47,670 bases of DNA, taken from Amphibacillus indicireducens. GTDB lineage: Bacteria > Bacillota > Bacilli > Bacillales > Amphibacillaceae. Shown here one piece after another: positions 29,921 through 39,156 of this stretch. The first letter of the stretch is position 1. Every line of letters begins with the position of its first letter. The stretch lies in NCBI RefSeq assembly GCF_039539605.1, contig NZ_BAABDL010000117.1:1-47670 (forward strand), written 5' to 3'. The notes below the pieces were generated by a model. That model was not told the origin of the DNA, did not search any database, and worked only from the letters and a program-made list of their open reading frames with translations. The translations under genes and the position numbers were made by a program.

Positions 29921-30922
29921 ATGACAGTTAAAGTAGCTATTAATGGTTTTGGTCGTATTGGACGTTTGGCTTATCGCCGAATCAAAGAATTAGGAGAAAC
30001 TAACATGGAAGTTGTTGCAGTTAACGACTTAACTGGCAACGAAGACTTAGCATATCTTCTAAAGTATGATACTGCTCAAGGTCCTGTTTCATATGATGTT
30101 AAAGCTGAAGGTGATTCTTTAATCATCGACGGTAAAGAAGTTAAAGCATTTGCAGAAGCTGATGCAAGCAAATTACCATGGGGCGATTTAGGTGTTGATA
30201 TCGTTCTTGAGTGTACTGGTTTCTATACAAGCAAAGAAAAATCACAAGCACACATCGATGCAGGTGCTAAAAAAGTTCTAATTTCTGCACCAGCTGGTGA
30301 TAAAGAAACTAAAATGGTTGTATTCGGCGTAAACGAAGATGTAATTAACAAAGACGACGTAATCGTTTCTGCTGCTTCATGTACAACTAACTGTTTAGCT
30401 CCAGTTGCTAAAGTATTGAATGACAAATTCGGTATCAAACGTGGTCTAATGTCAACAATCCACGCTTATACAGCAACACAAGCTATGCAAGATGCTCCAG
30501 GCGGACGTAAAAACCGTGCGGGTGCTGCTAACGCTATCCCTGCTTCAACTGGTGCTGCAAAAGCTGTTGGACGTGTTATTCCTGATATTCAAGGAAAAGT
30601 TGACGGTACTGCAGTTCGTGTTCCAACAATTACAGGTTCACTTGTAGAGTTCTACACTGTATTAGATAAAAAAGTAACTGCTGAAGAAGTTAACGCTGCA
30701 ATGAAAGAAGCTGCGAACAGTGCATTTGCTTACACTGAAGATGAGATTGTATCAAGTGACGTAATTGGAAGTACTTACGGTTCAATCTTTGATGCAACAA
30801 TCACTAAAGTAATCGAAACAGATGGTGAGCAATTAGTTAAGACAAACGCTTGGTACGATAACGAGTATGGTTACACAAGCAACATGGTTAGCTTACTTGA
30901 CTACATGGTTAAACTTGGTTAA
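29921..30922 (+). CDS. gapA: glyceraldehyde-3-phosphate dehydrogenase, NAD-dependent
   Basis: GapA oxidises and phosphorylates glyceraldehyde 3-phosphate to 1,3-bisphosphoglycerate. It is 333 aa; the Rossmann motif NGFGRIGRLAYR is N-terminal and the active-site ASCTTNCLAP places the nucleophile near Cys154. Placement behind cggR marks it as the glycolytic isoform, not the gluconeogenic GapB. Codon use is strongly biased toward a few favoured codons, as for highly expressed genes. AAGGAGG precedes the ATG; a strong hairpin separates it from pgk. Confidence 0.97.
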   Translation: MTVKVAINGFGRIGRLAYRRIKELGETNMEVVAVNDLTGNEDLAYLLKYDTAQGPVSYDVKAEGDSLIIDGKEVKAFAEADASKLPWGDLGVDIVLECTGFYTSKEKSQAHIDAGAKKVLISAPAGDKETKMVVFGVNEDVINKDDVIVSAASCTTNCLAPVAKVLNDKFGIKRGLMSTIHAYTATQAMQDAPGGRKNRAGAANAIPASTGAAKAVGRVIPDIQGKVDGTAVRVPTITGSLVEFYTVLDKKVTAEEVNAAMKEAANSAFAYTEDEIVSSDVIGSTYGSIFDATITKVIETDGEQLVKTNAWYDNEYGYTSNMVSLLDYMVKLG

Positions 30923-30954
30923 TTAATTTTATCACAAGACTAACAATGCTTTTA

Positions 30955-30982
30955 AAGCGGGAAGCGCTCGCGCTTCTCGCTT
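30955..30982 (+). terminator. stem-loop between gapA and pgk
   Basis: AAGCGGGAAGCG-CTCG-CGCTTCTCGCTT, a GC-rich 12-bp stem followed by only a weak T stretch. It is better read as an attenuator or mRNA-stabilising/processing element that keeps gapA message in excess over pgk than as a full terminator. Confidence 0.6.
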
Positions 30983-31017
30983 ATTTAATTAAATCTACTT
31001 TATTGGAGGATCTTTAA

Positions 31018-32208
31018 ATGGCTAAAAAAATTGTTACTGATTTAGATGTAGCCGGTAAAAAAGTTCTTGTTCGTGCGGACTTTAACGTGCCGATGAAAGA
31101 TGGAGAAATTACAAATGATGACCGTATTGTTCAAGCACTTCCAACAATTAAGCATCTAATTGAAGAAGGCGCTAAAGTTATTCTGTTCTCTCACTTAGGT
31201 CGTGTGAAAGTTGAGGAAGACAAAGCTGGTAAGTCACTTCAACCAGTTGCAGATCGTCTAGCAAAATTATTAGCTAAAGATGTTCAGTTTGTTCCAGAAA
31301 CTCGTGGCGAAAAACTAGAGAATGCAATTGATGCTCTAGAAAATGGTCAAGTTCTTATGTTTGAAAACACACGTTTTGAAGATATCGATGGTAGCAAAGA
31401 AAGTAAAAATGATCCTGAATTAGGCAAGTATTGGGCTAGTCTAGGTGACCTTTTTGTAAATGATGCTTTTGGTACAGCTCACCGTGCTCACGCTTCAAAC
31501 GTTGGGATTGCATCTAATATCGAATCAGCAGCAGGTTTCTTAATGGAAAAAGAAATTAAGTTCATCGGAAATTCTGTTGATCAACCAGTTCGTCCTTTCG
31601 TCGCTATTTTAGGTGGAGCAAAAGTTAGTGACAAGATTGGTGTAATCGAAAACTTACTTGAGAAAGCTGATAAAGTTATTATCGGTGGTGGAATGGCATT
31701 TACATTCTTTAAAGCCCAAGGTAAAGAAATTGGTTCATCATTACTTGAAGCTGATAAAGTTGATTTAGCAAAAGATTTATTAGCACGTGCTGATGGTAAG
31801 ATTGTTTTACCAATTGACTCTGTTGTTAATACAGAATTTGCTAATGAAGGTGATGTTAAAGTTGTCCCTGTCGATGAGCACCCAGATGGTTATATGGGCC
31901 TAGACATTGGACCTGAAACAATCAAGCTTTATGAAGAAGAATTAAAAGGTGCAAAAACAGTCGTTTGGAACGGACCGATGGGTGTATTTGAAATGGCAAA
32001 CTTCGCTAAAGGAACAGTTGGTGTTTGTGAAGCGATTGCGAACCTTTCTGATGCAACAACGATTATCGGTGGTGGAGATTCAGCAGCTGCAGCAATGCAA
32101 TTAGGTTTTGCTGAGAAATTCTCACACATTTCAACTGGTGGCGGTGCCTCATTAGAATACTTAGAAGGTAAAGAATTACCTGGATTAGCAGCGATTAGTA
32201 ATAAATAA
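31018..32208 (+). CDS. pgk: phosphoglycerate kinase
   Basis: Pgk transfers the phosphate of 1,3-bisphosphoglycerate to ADP. The 396-aa two-domain enzyme has KVLVRADFNVP (residues about 14-24), the substrate-site Arg residues (SHLGR, ENTRF), AHRAHAS, ILGGAKVSDKI, WNGPMGVFE and the nucleotide-site GGGDSAAAAMQLG. TTGGAGGATC precedes the ATG. Third gene of the cggR operon. Confidence 0.97.
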   Translation: MAKKIVTDLDVAGKKVLVRADFNVPMKDGEITNDDRIVQALPTIKHLIEEGAKVILFSHLGRVKVEEDKAGKSLQPVADRLAKLLAKDVQFVPETRGEKLENAIDALENGQVLMFENTRFEDIDGSKESKNDPELGKYWASLGDLFVNDAFGTAHRAHASNVGIASNIESAAGFLMEKEIKFIGNSVDQPVRPFVAILGGAKVSDKIGVIENLLEKADKVIIGGGMAFTFFKAQGKEIGSSLLEADKVDLAKDLLARADGKIVLPIDSVVNTEFANEGDVKVVPVDEHPDGYMGLDIGPETIKLYEEELKGAKTVVWNGPMGVFEMANFAKGTVGVCEAIANLSDATTIIGGGDSAAAAMQLGFAEKFSHISTGGGASLEYLEGKELPGLAAISNK

Positions 32209-32249
32209 TTCGCAAACAATACAAGACAAGAAGTGAAAAGGAGCAGATT

Positions 32250-33008
32250 ATGCGTAAACCAATTATTGCAGGAAACTGGAAGATGAATAAAGTATTAGCG
32301 GAAGCAAAAAGCTTTGTAACTGATGCAAAAGCTAAAGTACCAGCGCAAGATCAGGTCGACTCAATTGTATGTGCGCCTTTTCCATACTTAGCAGCACTCG
32401 TTGAAGAGACGAAAGGGACAGATTTAAAAGTTGCTGCCCAAAATATGCACTATGAAGAAAATGGTGCATTTACAGGTGAGGTTAGCCCGGCAATGTTGAA
32501 AGATTTAGGCATTGAATATGTCGTACTAGGTCACTCTGAGCGTCGTGAGTATTTTGCAGAAACAGATGAAACAGTTAATAAAAAGGCACACGCTGCTTTT
32601 GCATATGGTATCACACCAATTATTTGTTGTGGTGAAACATTAGAGCAACGTGAAGCAAATCAAACAATGGATTTAGTTGCTGATCAAGTTAAACAAGCAA
32701 TTGCAGGTTTAACTGATGATCAAGTGAAAGAATCAGTGATTGCTTATGAGCCTATCTGGGCAATCGGTACAGGCAAAACAGCAACATCAGAACAAGCGAA
32801 TGAAGTATGTACACATATTCGTGAAACAATTGCTGACGTTATTTCACAAGAAGTAGCAGATGCCGTTCGAATTCAGTATGGTGGCAGTGTGAAGCCAGAT
32901 AATATCGATGAACTATTAGCTCAATCAGATATTGATGGAGCGCTAGTAGGAGGGGCGAGCTTAGAAGCTGACTCATTCCTAAAGTTAGTAGAGGCTGGTG
33001 CAAAATGA
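32250..33008 (+). CDS. tpiA: triosephosphate isomerase
   Basis: TpiA interconverts dihydroxyacetone phosphate and glyceraldehyde 3-phosphate. A 252-aa TIM barrel: AGNWKMNK (catalytic Lys), VVLGHSERREYF (catalytic His), AYEPIWAIGTGKTAT (catalytic Glu and mobile loop), IQYGGSV and GALVGGASL (phosphate grip). The stop overlaps the gpmI start as ATGA, so the two are translationally coupled. Confidence 0.97.
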   Translation: MRKPIIAGNWKMNKVLAEAKSFVTDAKAKVPAQDQVDSIVCAPFPYLAALVEETKGTDLKVAAQNMHYEENGAFTGEVSPAMLKDLGIEYVVLGHSERREYFAETDETVNKKAHAAFAYGITPIICCGETLEQREANQTMDLVADQVKQAIAGLTDDQVKESVIAYEPIWAIGTGKTATSEQANEVCTHIRETIADVISQEVADAVRIQYGGSVKPDNIDELLAQSDIDGALVGGASLEADSFLKLVEAGAK

Positions 33009-34540
33009 GTAAGGACAAATTAGCAGCATTAATTATTCTTGACGGATTTGCGATCCGTGATGAAGCAAAAGGGAACGCGGTTAAGCAGGCGAAGACGCCG
33101 AACTTTGATCGTTACTGGAATCAGTTTCCTCATAATCAATTGATTGCTTCAGGTGAAGCAGTCGGTTTACCTGATGGGCAAATGGGGAACTCGGAAGTCG
33201 GTCACATGAACATCGGTGCAGGTCGCATCGTGTATCAAAGCTTAACTCGACTAAACCTTGCAATTCGTGAAGGTGAATTTTTCGAAAATGCATCATTAGT
33301 AAAGGCAATGGATCATGCACTTACGAAAAATAAAGCACTCCATATTTTCGGTTTGTTATCTGACGGTGGTGTACACAGTCATATTAATCACTTGTTTGCT
33401 ATTTTAGAATTAGCTAAAGCTAAAGGACTTGATCAGGTTTATGTTCATGGCTTCCTAGATGGCCGTGATGTCGGTCAAAAATCAGCAAAACAATATATTG
33501 AAGCTGCTCAAGCGAAGATGGATGAATTAGGTGTTGGTCAGTTTGCGACAATTTCAGGTCGTTATTATTCAATGGACCGTGATAAGCGCTGGGATCGAGT
33601 TCAAAAATCTTATGATGCGATGGTTTATAATCAAGGTCCAACAGCACAAGATCCGTTAGCTGTTGTTGATGAAGCTTATGCGGTTGACGTTTATGATGAA
33701 TTCGTTGTGCCAACGGTAATGGTTGATGCTAACGACAAACCGATTGCAAAAATTGAATCAGAAGATGCAATTATTTTCTATAACTTCCGCCCAGATCGTG
33801 CGATTCAAATTTCACAAGCTTTTGCGAACAATGATTTTGAAGAGTTTGATCGTGGTGCAGGTGCAGCAAAAAATATCTTGCTCGTATCAATGATGAAATA
33901 CAGTGATACTGTTAATAGTGAGATCGCTTATCCACCAGTCGAAATGAAAAATACGGTTGGTGAAGTTTTAGCAAACAATGGTTTAAATCAGTTGCGAATC
34001 GCTGAAACTGAGAAATATCCACACGTGACATTCTTTATGAGTGGTGGACAAGAAGCGGAATTCAAGGGTGAGAAGCGAATTTTGATTAACTCGCCGGATG
34101 TTGCGACGTATGATTTAAAGCCAGAGATGAGTGCTTATGAAGTGACGGAAGCGTTACTTAAGGAAATCGATGAGGGTAACCAAAATGCGATTATCTTAAA
34201 CTTTGCTAATCCTGACATGGTTGGTCACTCGGGTATGCTTGAGCCAACGATTAAAGCGGTTGAAGCGGTTGATGAGTGTTTAGGAAAAGTTGTTGATAAG
34301 ATTCTTGAAAAAGGTGGTCGGGCGATTATTACGGCTGACCATGGTAATGCTGATGAAGTTGTTTCATTAGATGGAACAGCAATGACGGCACATACAACGA
34401 ATCCAGTTCCAGTTATCGTGACTCAAGAGGGGATTGAGCTTCGTGATGGTGGGATTCTAGGTGATTTAGCACCAACATTATTAGATTTATTAGATGTTGA
34501 TCAGCCAGAAGATATGACTGGTCAATCATTAATAAAATAA
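33005..34540 (+). CDS. gpmI: 2,3-bisphosphoglycerate-independent phosphoglycerate mutase
   Basis: GpmI moves the phosphate between positions 3 and 2 of phosphoglycerate through a phosphoserine and two Mn ions. The 511-aa length is typical. N-terminal metal site LIILDGFAIRDE, nucleophile Ser in MGNSEVGHMNIGAGR, HGFLDGRDVGQKSA, SGRYYSMDRDKRWDR, FYNFRPDRA, NFANPDMVGHSG and TADHGNADE are all present. The Mn and pH dependence of the family ties its activity to sporulation physiology in bacilli. It begins within the tpiA stop codon. Confidence 0.97.
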   Translation: MSKDKLAALIILDGFAIRDEAKGNAVKQAKTPNFDRYWNQFPHNQLIASGEAVGLPDGQMGNSEVGHMNIGAGRIVYQSLTRLNLAIREGEFFENASLVKAMDHALTKNKALHIFGLLSDGGVHSHINHLFAILELAKAKGLDQVYVHGFLDGRDVGQKSAKQYIEAAQAKMDELGVGQFATISGRYYSMDRDKRWDRVQKSYDAMVYNQGPTAQDPLAVVDEAYAVDVYDEFVVPTVMVDANDKPIAKIESEDAIIFYNFRPDRAIQISQAFANNDFEEFDRGAGAAKNILLVSMMKYSDTVNSEIAYPPVEMKNTVGEVLANNGLNQLRIAETEKYPHVTFFMSGGQEAEFKGEKRILINSPDVATYDLKPEMSAYEVTEALLKEIDEGNQNAIILNFANPDMVGHSGMLEPTIKAVEAVDECLGKVVDKILEKGGRAIITADHGNADEVVSLDGTAMTAHTTNPVPVIVTQEGIELRDGGILGDLAPTLLDLLDVDQPEDMTGQSLIK

Positions 34541-34567
34541 ATACAAATTCAAAGGAGAATAAAGAAT

Positions 34568-35851
34568 ATGCCTTATATTACAGATGTATTTGCACGTGAA
34601 GTAATGGATTCTCGTGGTAACCCAACAGTAGAAGTAGAAATTTATACAGAATCAGGTGCGTTCGGTCGCGCTCTAGTACCAAGTGGTGCTTCAACAGGTG
34701 AGCACGAAGCAGTTGAATTACGTGATGGTGACAAAGATCGTTACCTTGGTAAAGGTGTTCTTAAAGCAGTTGCGAACGTAAACGATATTATTGCACCAGA
34801 ACTATTAGGTTTTGACGTTACGCGTCAAGTTGTAATTGACCAATTATTAAATAGTTTAGATGGTACACCAAACAAAGGTAAATTAGGTGCTAACGCAATC
34901 CTTGGTGTGTCTATGGCTGCTGCAATTGCTGCTGCTGATCATTTAGGTATGCCACTTTACACTTACCTAGGTGGATTTAACGCAACATTACTTCCAACAC
35001 CAATGATGAACATCTTAAACGGTGGAGAGCACGCAGATAACAACGTTGATATTCAAGAATTTATGGTAATGCCAGTTGGCGCGCCAACTTTCAAAGAAGC
35101 TCTACGTATGGGTGCAGAAATTTTCCATAACTTAAGAAGCGTTTTAGCTGCTAAAGGTTATAACACTTCTGTAGGTGATGAAGGTGGATTCGCACCAAGC
35201 TTGAAGTCAAATGAAGAAGCTTTATCAACAATTATCGAAGCAATTGAAAAAGCTGGTTACAAGCCAGGTGAAGAAGTTAAATTAGCAATGGATGTTGCTG
35301 CTTCTGAATTCTACGAAGACGGTAAATACAACCTTAAAGGTGAAGGTGTTGTCCGTTCTGTTGAAGAAATGGTTGACTGGTATGCTGAAATGGTTGACAA
35401 ATATCCAATCGTTTCAATCGAAGACGGTTTAGATGAAAACGACTGGGATGGTTGGAAACTACTTACTGACCGCCTAGGCGACAAAGTACAATTAGTTGGT
35501 GACGACTTATTCGTTACAAACACTGAAAAACTTGCTGAAGGTATCGAAAAAGGCATTGGTAACTCAATCCTAATCAAAGTGAACCAAATCGGTACACTTA
35601 CAGAAACTTTCGAAGCAATCGAAATGGCTAAAAAAGCTGGATACACTGCAGTTATCTCACACCGTTCAGGTGAAACTGAAGATGCTACAATTGCAGACAT
35701 CTCTGTTGCAACAAACGCTGGCCAAATCAAAACAGGTGCTCCTTCACGTACTGACCGCGTTGCTAAATACAACCAATTACTACGTATCGAAGACGAGCTA
35801 GTTGATACAGCTAAATATGCTGGAAAAGCTGCGTTCTATAACTTAGACTAA
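34568..35851 (+). CDS. eno: enolase
   Basis: Enolase dehydrates 2-phosphoglycerate to phosphoenolpyruvate; in Gram-positives it is also found with RNA-degrading partners. A 427-aa protein with SRGNPTVEVE at the N terminus, GASTGEHEAVELRDGD (mobile loop), VGDEGGFAPS, the Mg ligands in IEDGLDENDWDGW and VGDDLFVTN, catalytic-region KVNQIGTLTE and SHRSGETED. Last gene of the operon; a strong terminator follows. Codon bias is high as for gapA. Confidence 0.97.
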   Translation: MPYITDVFAREVMDSRGNPTVEVEIYTESGAFGRALVPSGASTGEHEAVELRDGDKDRYLGKGVLKAVANVNDIIAPELLGFDVTRQVVIDQLLNSLDGTPNKGKLGANAILGVSMAAAIAAADHLGMPLYTYLGGFNATLLPTPMMNILNGGEHADNNVDIQEFMVMPVGAPTFKEALRMGAEIFHNLRSVLAAKGYNTSVGDEGGFAPSLKSNEEALSTIIEAIEKAGYKPGEEVKLAMDVAASEFYEDGKYNLKGEGVVRSVEEMVDWYAEMVDKYPIVSIEDGLDENDWDGWKLLTDRLGDKVQLVGDDLFVTNTEKLAEGIEKGIGNSILIKVNQIGTLTETFEAIEMAKKAGYTAVISHRSGETEDATIADISVATNAGQIKTGAPSRTDRVAKYNQLLRIEDELVDTAKYAGKAAFYNLD

Positions 35852-35879
35852 TTTTTAGATTGGTCTGAAAAATTAAAAT

Positions 35880-35919
35880 CTCCAACGAGTGGTGACGAGC
35901 CACTTGTTGGAGTTTTTTT
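35880..35919 (+). terminator. terminator of the glycolytic operon
   Basis: CTCCAACGAGTGG and CCACTTGTTGGAG (13 bp, one wobble) followed by T7. Confidence 0.95.
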
Positions 35920-35962
35920 GATGTTGGCTGGTGAGTTTTTGCCAAAAGGTTTAATAATCTAG

Positions 35963-36075
35963 GGTCTAATCGTACCCTGTCACATTGGCAAATGCTCAGT
36001 TGAGGTAACGAATAGCCCCTAATCGTACCCTGTCACATCGGTAAATGCTTAGTTGAGGTAACGAATAGCGCCTAA
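35963..36075 (-). repeat. array D: two type-2 node units
   Basis: TAATCGTACCCTGTCACAT begins at 35968 and 36020, a 52-bp period, each followed by AATGCT.AGTTGAGGTAACG and the node GAATAGC. This is the reverse complement of the type-2 unit in arrays B and C. No type-1 units are present. It lies just after the eno terminator. Confidence 0.85.
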
Positions 36076-36219
36076 GTTGCTAGGAAATTAAACAGAACTA
36101 AATGGTCGGTAATAAGTGAGGATAATTAATACAAATAAAATCGAAAAAACCACTTTTTAGCGAATGGTTTCTGCTATACTGAAATTAATTGGATATCATG
36201 CTGAAAAGGAGTGGGATAG

Positions 36220-36420
36220 TTGGGTTTTATTGTTTTTGTTGTGGTGGTTCTTTTCGGAGCGACAACGCTACCAATAGGAGGAGTGTTGGCAGAACATGTT
36301 TCAGAGTTTTGGGCGTTTGTGGGTGCGCTTGGAATTAATCTGTTTTTATCAACTGCTCTAGTCTTACTTTACTATATTCATGATTACTTGAAACAAATTG
36401 CTGAAAAGAAAATCGACTAA
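36220..36420 (+). CDS. small two-helix membrane protein, unknown
   Basis: A 66-aa protein with two hydrophobic helices (FIVFVVVVLFGATTLPIGGV and FVGALGINLFLSTALVLLYY) and a charged tail (HDYLKQIAEKKID). The TTG start at 36220 is 8 nt after AAAGGAG; no other start has a ribosome binding site. An extended -10 TGCTATACT lies at 36172-36180. It has its own promoter and terminator, so it is a single-gene unit. No family recognised. Confidence 0.65.
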   Translation: MGFIVFVVVVLFGATTLPIGGVLAEHVSEFWAFVGALGINLFLSTALVLLYYIHDYLKQIAEKKID

Positions 36421-36427
36421 GTCAATC

Positions 36428-36468
36428 AAAAACCCCCTCGTGCTTAAAAGAAGCATCAGGGGGTTTTG
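36428..36468. terminator. bidirectional terminator between the small membrane gene and ptsI
   Basis: AAAACCCCCTCGTGCTT and AAGCATCAGGGGGTTTT form a long stem with a short A-rich loop. Confidence 0.9.
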
Positions 36469-36477
36469 CTTTAATCG

Positions 36478-38193
36478 TTATTGACCTGTTTTTTCACGAA
36501 TAAATGCTTCAACTTCGTCAGCGGTTGACATGCTTAGCAATTCATCTTTATATGATGCCATTTCTTCTTTAGATAGTTCTTTAATTTGCGTTCGTGCTGG
36601 TAAAATTGATGTCGCACTCATACTGAATTCGTCCAAGCCAAGTCCGAGTAAAATTGGAATCGCGATTGGATCACCAGCCATTTCGCCACACATACCTGTC
36701 CATTTGCCCTCAGCATGGGCAGCCTCAATCACATTATTGACGAGCGCCAAAATTGCTGGGTGATACGGCTGATAGAGATAAGAGACATTTTCATTCATTC
36801 GGTCGGCAGCCATTGTGTACTGGATTAAATCATTCGTACCAATACTGAAGAAATCAACTTCTTTAGCGAATTGTCGGGCAGCAACTGCAGTTGAAGGAAT
36901 CTCAACCATGATGCCGACCTCAATCCCATCAGCAACTTCCACACCTTCGCCCACTAAATTATCTTTCTCTTCTAATAACAATGCTTTTGCTTCGCGAAAT
37001 TCTTCTAATGTTGCGATCATTGGGAACATAATTTTTAAATTACCATACGTACTAGCACGTAACAATGCACGTAACTGAGTACGGAAAATGTCTTTTCGTT
37101 CTAAACAAAGACGAATGGCTCGAACACCTAAAAATGGATTCATTTCTTCGGGTAAGTCGAGATAACTCAGTTCTTTATCGCCACCAATATCTAACGTCCG
37201 AACGACAACAGCTTTGTCGCCCATCTGCTCGAGTACTGACTTATAAGCATTAAACTGCTCATCCTCAGTTGGGAAATCATTGCTTCCCATATAGAGAAAC
37301 TCGGTACGATAAAGCCCAACCGCTTCACCACCATTATCTAGCACACCTTCAACATCAGCCGGCGTACCAATATTGGCGGCTAACTCAACAGCCACACCAT
37401 CTTTAGAAACTGTCGGCTCATCTTTCAACTTTGCCCATAACTCTTTTTGCTTAGCGAAATCAGCTTGCTTGTCCTGATATTCAGCTAATAAATCGTTCTC
37501 AGGATTGATAAAAACTTTCCCTTCAATCCCATCAACGATAATTAAATCACCATCTTTAATGTCATTGGTAACTGTTCTCGTCCCAACGACTGCTGGGATT
37601 TCTAATGAACGTGCCATGATCGCAGAGTGTGATGTACGCCCACCGATATTTGTCGTGAATCCTTTGACAAACTGCTTATTTAATTGTGCTGTATCTGAAG
37701 GCGTTAAATCCTCCGCAATCACAATAACTTCCTCATCAATCAACGCAGGATTTGGGAAAGACACTCCAAGTAAATGCGCCATGACACGCTCGGTCACGTC
37801 TTTAATGTCAGCCGCACGCTCACGCATGTATTCGTTATCCATATCCTCAAACATCTTAATGAACATTTGAGCCACCTCATCAAGCGCAACTTCCGCATTG
37901 ACTTGCTCATTTTTTATTTTATCTTCCATCGGTGAAATTAACTCTGGATCACTCAACACAAGTAAATGTGCTGAGAAAATCTCTGCATGCTCATCACCAA
38001 CAGACACACGCGCATGTTCTTTAATTTTTTCAAGCTCTTGCTTAGAAACATCAAGCGCATCATGTAGTCTATTAATTTCTGTCTCTGTATCCTCAATTTT
38101 AATCGTATCAAAGGAAAGGTCAGGTACTTCGAGCGTGTATGCTTTAGCAATCGCAATCCCATTTGATGCTGCAATCCCTTGTAAGTTTTTCAT
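36478..38193 (-). CDS. ptsI: PTS enzyme I
   Basis: Enzyme I takes phosphate from phosphoenolpyruvate and passes it to HPr, the first step of all PTS sugar uptake. The 571-aa length is normal. The phosphorylated His lies near residue 188 in GGRTSHSAIMARS; the C-terminal PEP-binding TIM barrel has LYRTEFLYMG, DIGGDKELSYL, MFPMIATLEE, the catalytic Cys in KWTGMCGEMAGD and FSIGTNDLIQYTMAADR. Start MKNLQGIAASNGIAIAKAY follows the ptsH stop by 6 bp, so the two form one operon. Confidence 0.97.
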   Translation of the reverse strand: MKNLQGIAASNGIAIAKAYTLEVPDLSFDTIKIEDTETEINRLHDALDVSKQELEKIKEHARVSVGDEHAEIFSAHLLVLSDPELISPMEDKIKNEQVNAEVALDEVAQMFIKMFEDMDNEYMRERAADIKDVTERVMAHLLGVSFPNPALIDEEVIVIAEDLTPSDTAQLNKQFVKGFTTNIGGRTSHSAIMARSLEIPAVVGTRTVTNDIKDGDLIIVDGIEGKVFINPENDLLAEYQDKQADFAKQKELWAKLKDEPTVSKDGVAVELAANIGTPADVEGVLDNGGEAVGLYRTEFLYMGSNDFPTEDEQFNAYKSVLEQMGDKAVVVRTLDIGGDKELSYLDLPEEMNPFLGVRAIRLCLERKDIFRTQLRALLRASTYGNLKIMFPMIATLEEFREAKALLLEEKDNLVGEGVEVADGIEVGIMVEIPSTAVAARQFAKEVDFFSIGTNDLIQYTMAADRMNENVSYLYQPYHPAILALVNNVIEAAHAEGKWTGMCGEMAGDPIAIPILLGLGLDEFSMSATSILPARTQIKELSKEEMASYKDELLSMSTADEVEAFIREKTGQ

Positions 38194-38199
38194 AATAAT

Positions 38200-38469
38200 C
38201 TACTCACCTAGTCCTTCTTGTTTGAAAACCTCGATAATAGCGTCAAGTGCTTCCACTTCATCCGAGCCTTCAGCAATAATTGTCAACTCTGCATCCTGTG
38301 GAATACCGAGCGACATGACACCCATAATCGATTTTAAATTGACCGATTTATTATTGTAGGCCAACCTAACATCAGACGAATAATGCCCTGCCTTATTAAC
38401 TAACGCTGTTGCAGGACGTGCATGTACACCTGTTTCTGAAGTAATACGTACTGTTTTTTCTACTGCCAT
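38200..38469 (-). CDS. ptsH: PTS phosphocarrier HPr
   Basis: HPr relays phosphate from enzyme I to sugar-specific EIIA domains. In this 89-aa protein the carrier is His16 (ETGVHARPAT) and the regulatory site is Ser47 (VNLKSIMGVMSLG), equivalent to His15 and Ser46 when Met is removed. Ser46 phosphorylation by HPr kinase makes HPr the co-repressor of CcpA in Firmicutes, in line with the cre-like site near msmX. ATG 38469 follows GAGGAGG; the in-frame TTG before it is too close. Confidence 0.97.
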   Translation of the reverse strand: MAVEKTVRITSETGVHARPATALVNKAGHYSSDVRLAYNNKSVNLKSIMGVMSLGIPQDAELTIIAEGSDEVEALDAIIEVFKQEGLGE

Positions 38470-38472
38470 CAA

Positions 38473-38768
38473 AAAAACCTCCTCAATTATTTCTAGCTAT
38501 ACACTGATTGTACCATACCCTAAATTAAAGTGGAATAACCTTATTAGTAGAAGAATTCACAAAATATTAAACCAAATAGAACACCCAAAACCATTCAACC
38601 CATCCATTAAAAATTGCCGAACCGAGAGACCAGAAAGAAGCTTGAGAATAAAATCTGAAAAAGCTTGCAGATATAGCTTAGTTTGTGCTAAATTAGTAGT
38701 AGTGTATTTTACTGAACCAAGTTATTAAAATATTATTTGTCAAGATTGTCTAGGAGGTGTGCACACCC
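38473..38768. other. divergent intergenic region ptsH / secG
   Basis: Holds the ptsHI promoter and, on the plus strand, a secG promoter candidate TTGCAG (38665-38670) with TAAATT (38689-38694, preceded by TGC). The middle (38530-38640) is AT-rich with no gene seen. Confidence 0.5.
38507..38515 (-). promoter_or_regulatory. extended -10 promoter for ptsHI
   Basis: On the minus strand TGGTACAAT lies about 40 bp before the ptsH start. Confidence 0.5.
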
Positions 38769-38999
38769 ATGCAAGGTGCTGCCGTAACATTATTAATTTT
38801 AACTTCAATCGCACTTATTGTGCTTGTCGTATTACAATCAGGTAAGAGTGAAGGACTATCTGGAGCAATTTCAGGTGGTGCAGAACAACTTTTTGGAAAG
38901 AAAAAGGCGCGCGGAATTGATGCGTTTTTAAACCGTGCCACAGTCATTGCTTCTGTAATTTTCTTTGTACTAACTTTCCTGTTAGCTTACGTACTATAA
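38769..38999 (+). CDS. secG: preprotein translocase subunit SecG
   Basis: A 76-aa membrane subunit of the SecYEG channel. Two helices (AVTLLILTSIALIVLVVL and VIASVIFFVLTFLLAYVL) flank the conserved loop SGKSEGLSGAISGGAEQLFG. ATG 38769 lies 9 nt after AGGAGGTG; the in-frame GTG/ATG at 38757 overlaps the ribosome binding site. It opens the secG-est-rnr-smpB-ssrA neighbourhood known from B. subtilis, and ends in its own terminator. Confidence 0.95.
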   Translation: MQGAAVTLLILTSIALIVLVVLQSGKSEGLSGAISGGAEQLFGKKKARGIDAFLNRATVIASVIFFVLTFLLAYVL

Positions 39000-39013
39000 T
39001 AATGAATCGAGCC

Positions 39014-39047
39014 AAACCTCTCAATTAATTAAAATGAGGGGTTTTTT
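39014..39047 (+). terminator. terminator after secG
   Basis: AAACCTCTCA / TGAGGGGTTT (one wobble) with an 11-nt loop and T6. Confidence 0.8.
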
Positions 39048-39156
39048 CGTTGTCTAAATAAAATTGATAAGGCACTATTAATGCAGATGGTGGGTAAGTT
39101 TGTTAAGATAAAGTAATGACATACTAGAGAGAAAGCTCGTGGAGGGAAAAATAGAG

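Noticed and set aside
35311..35772. Minus-strand 153-codon frame inside eno, and similar frames opposite ptsI.
   Set aside because: They are shadows caused by strong codon bias in highly expressed genes; no ribosome binding sites or family features.
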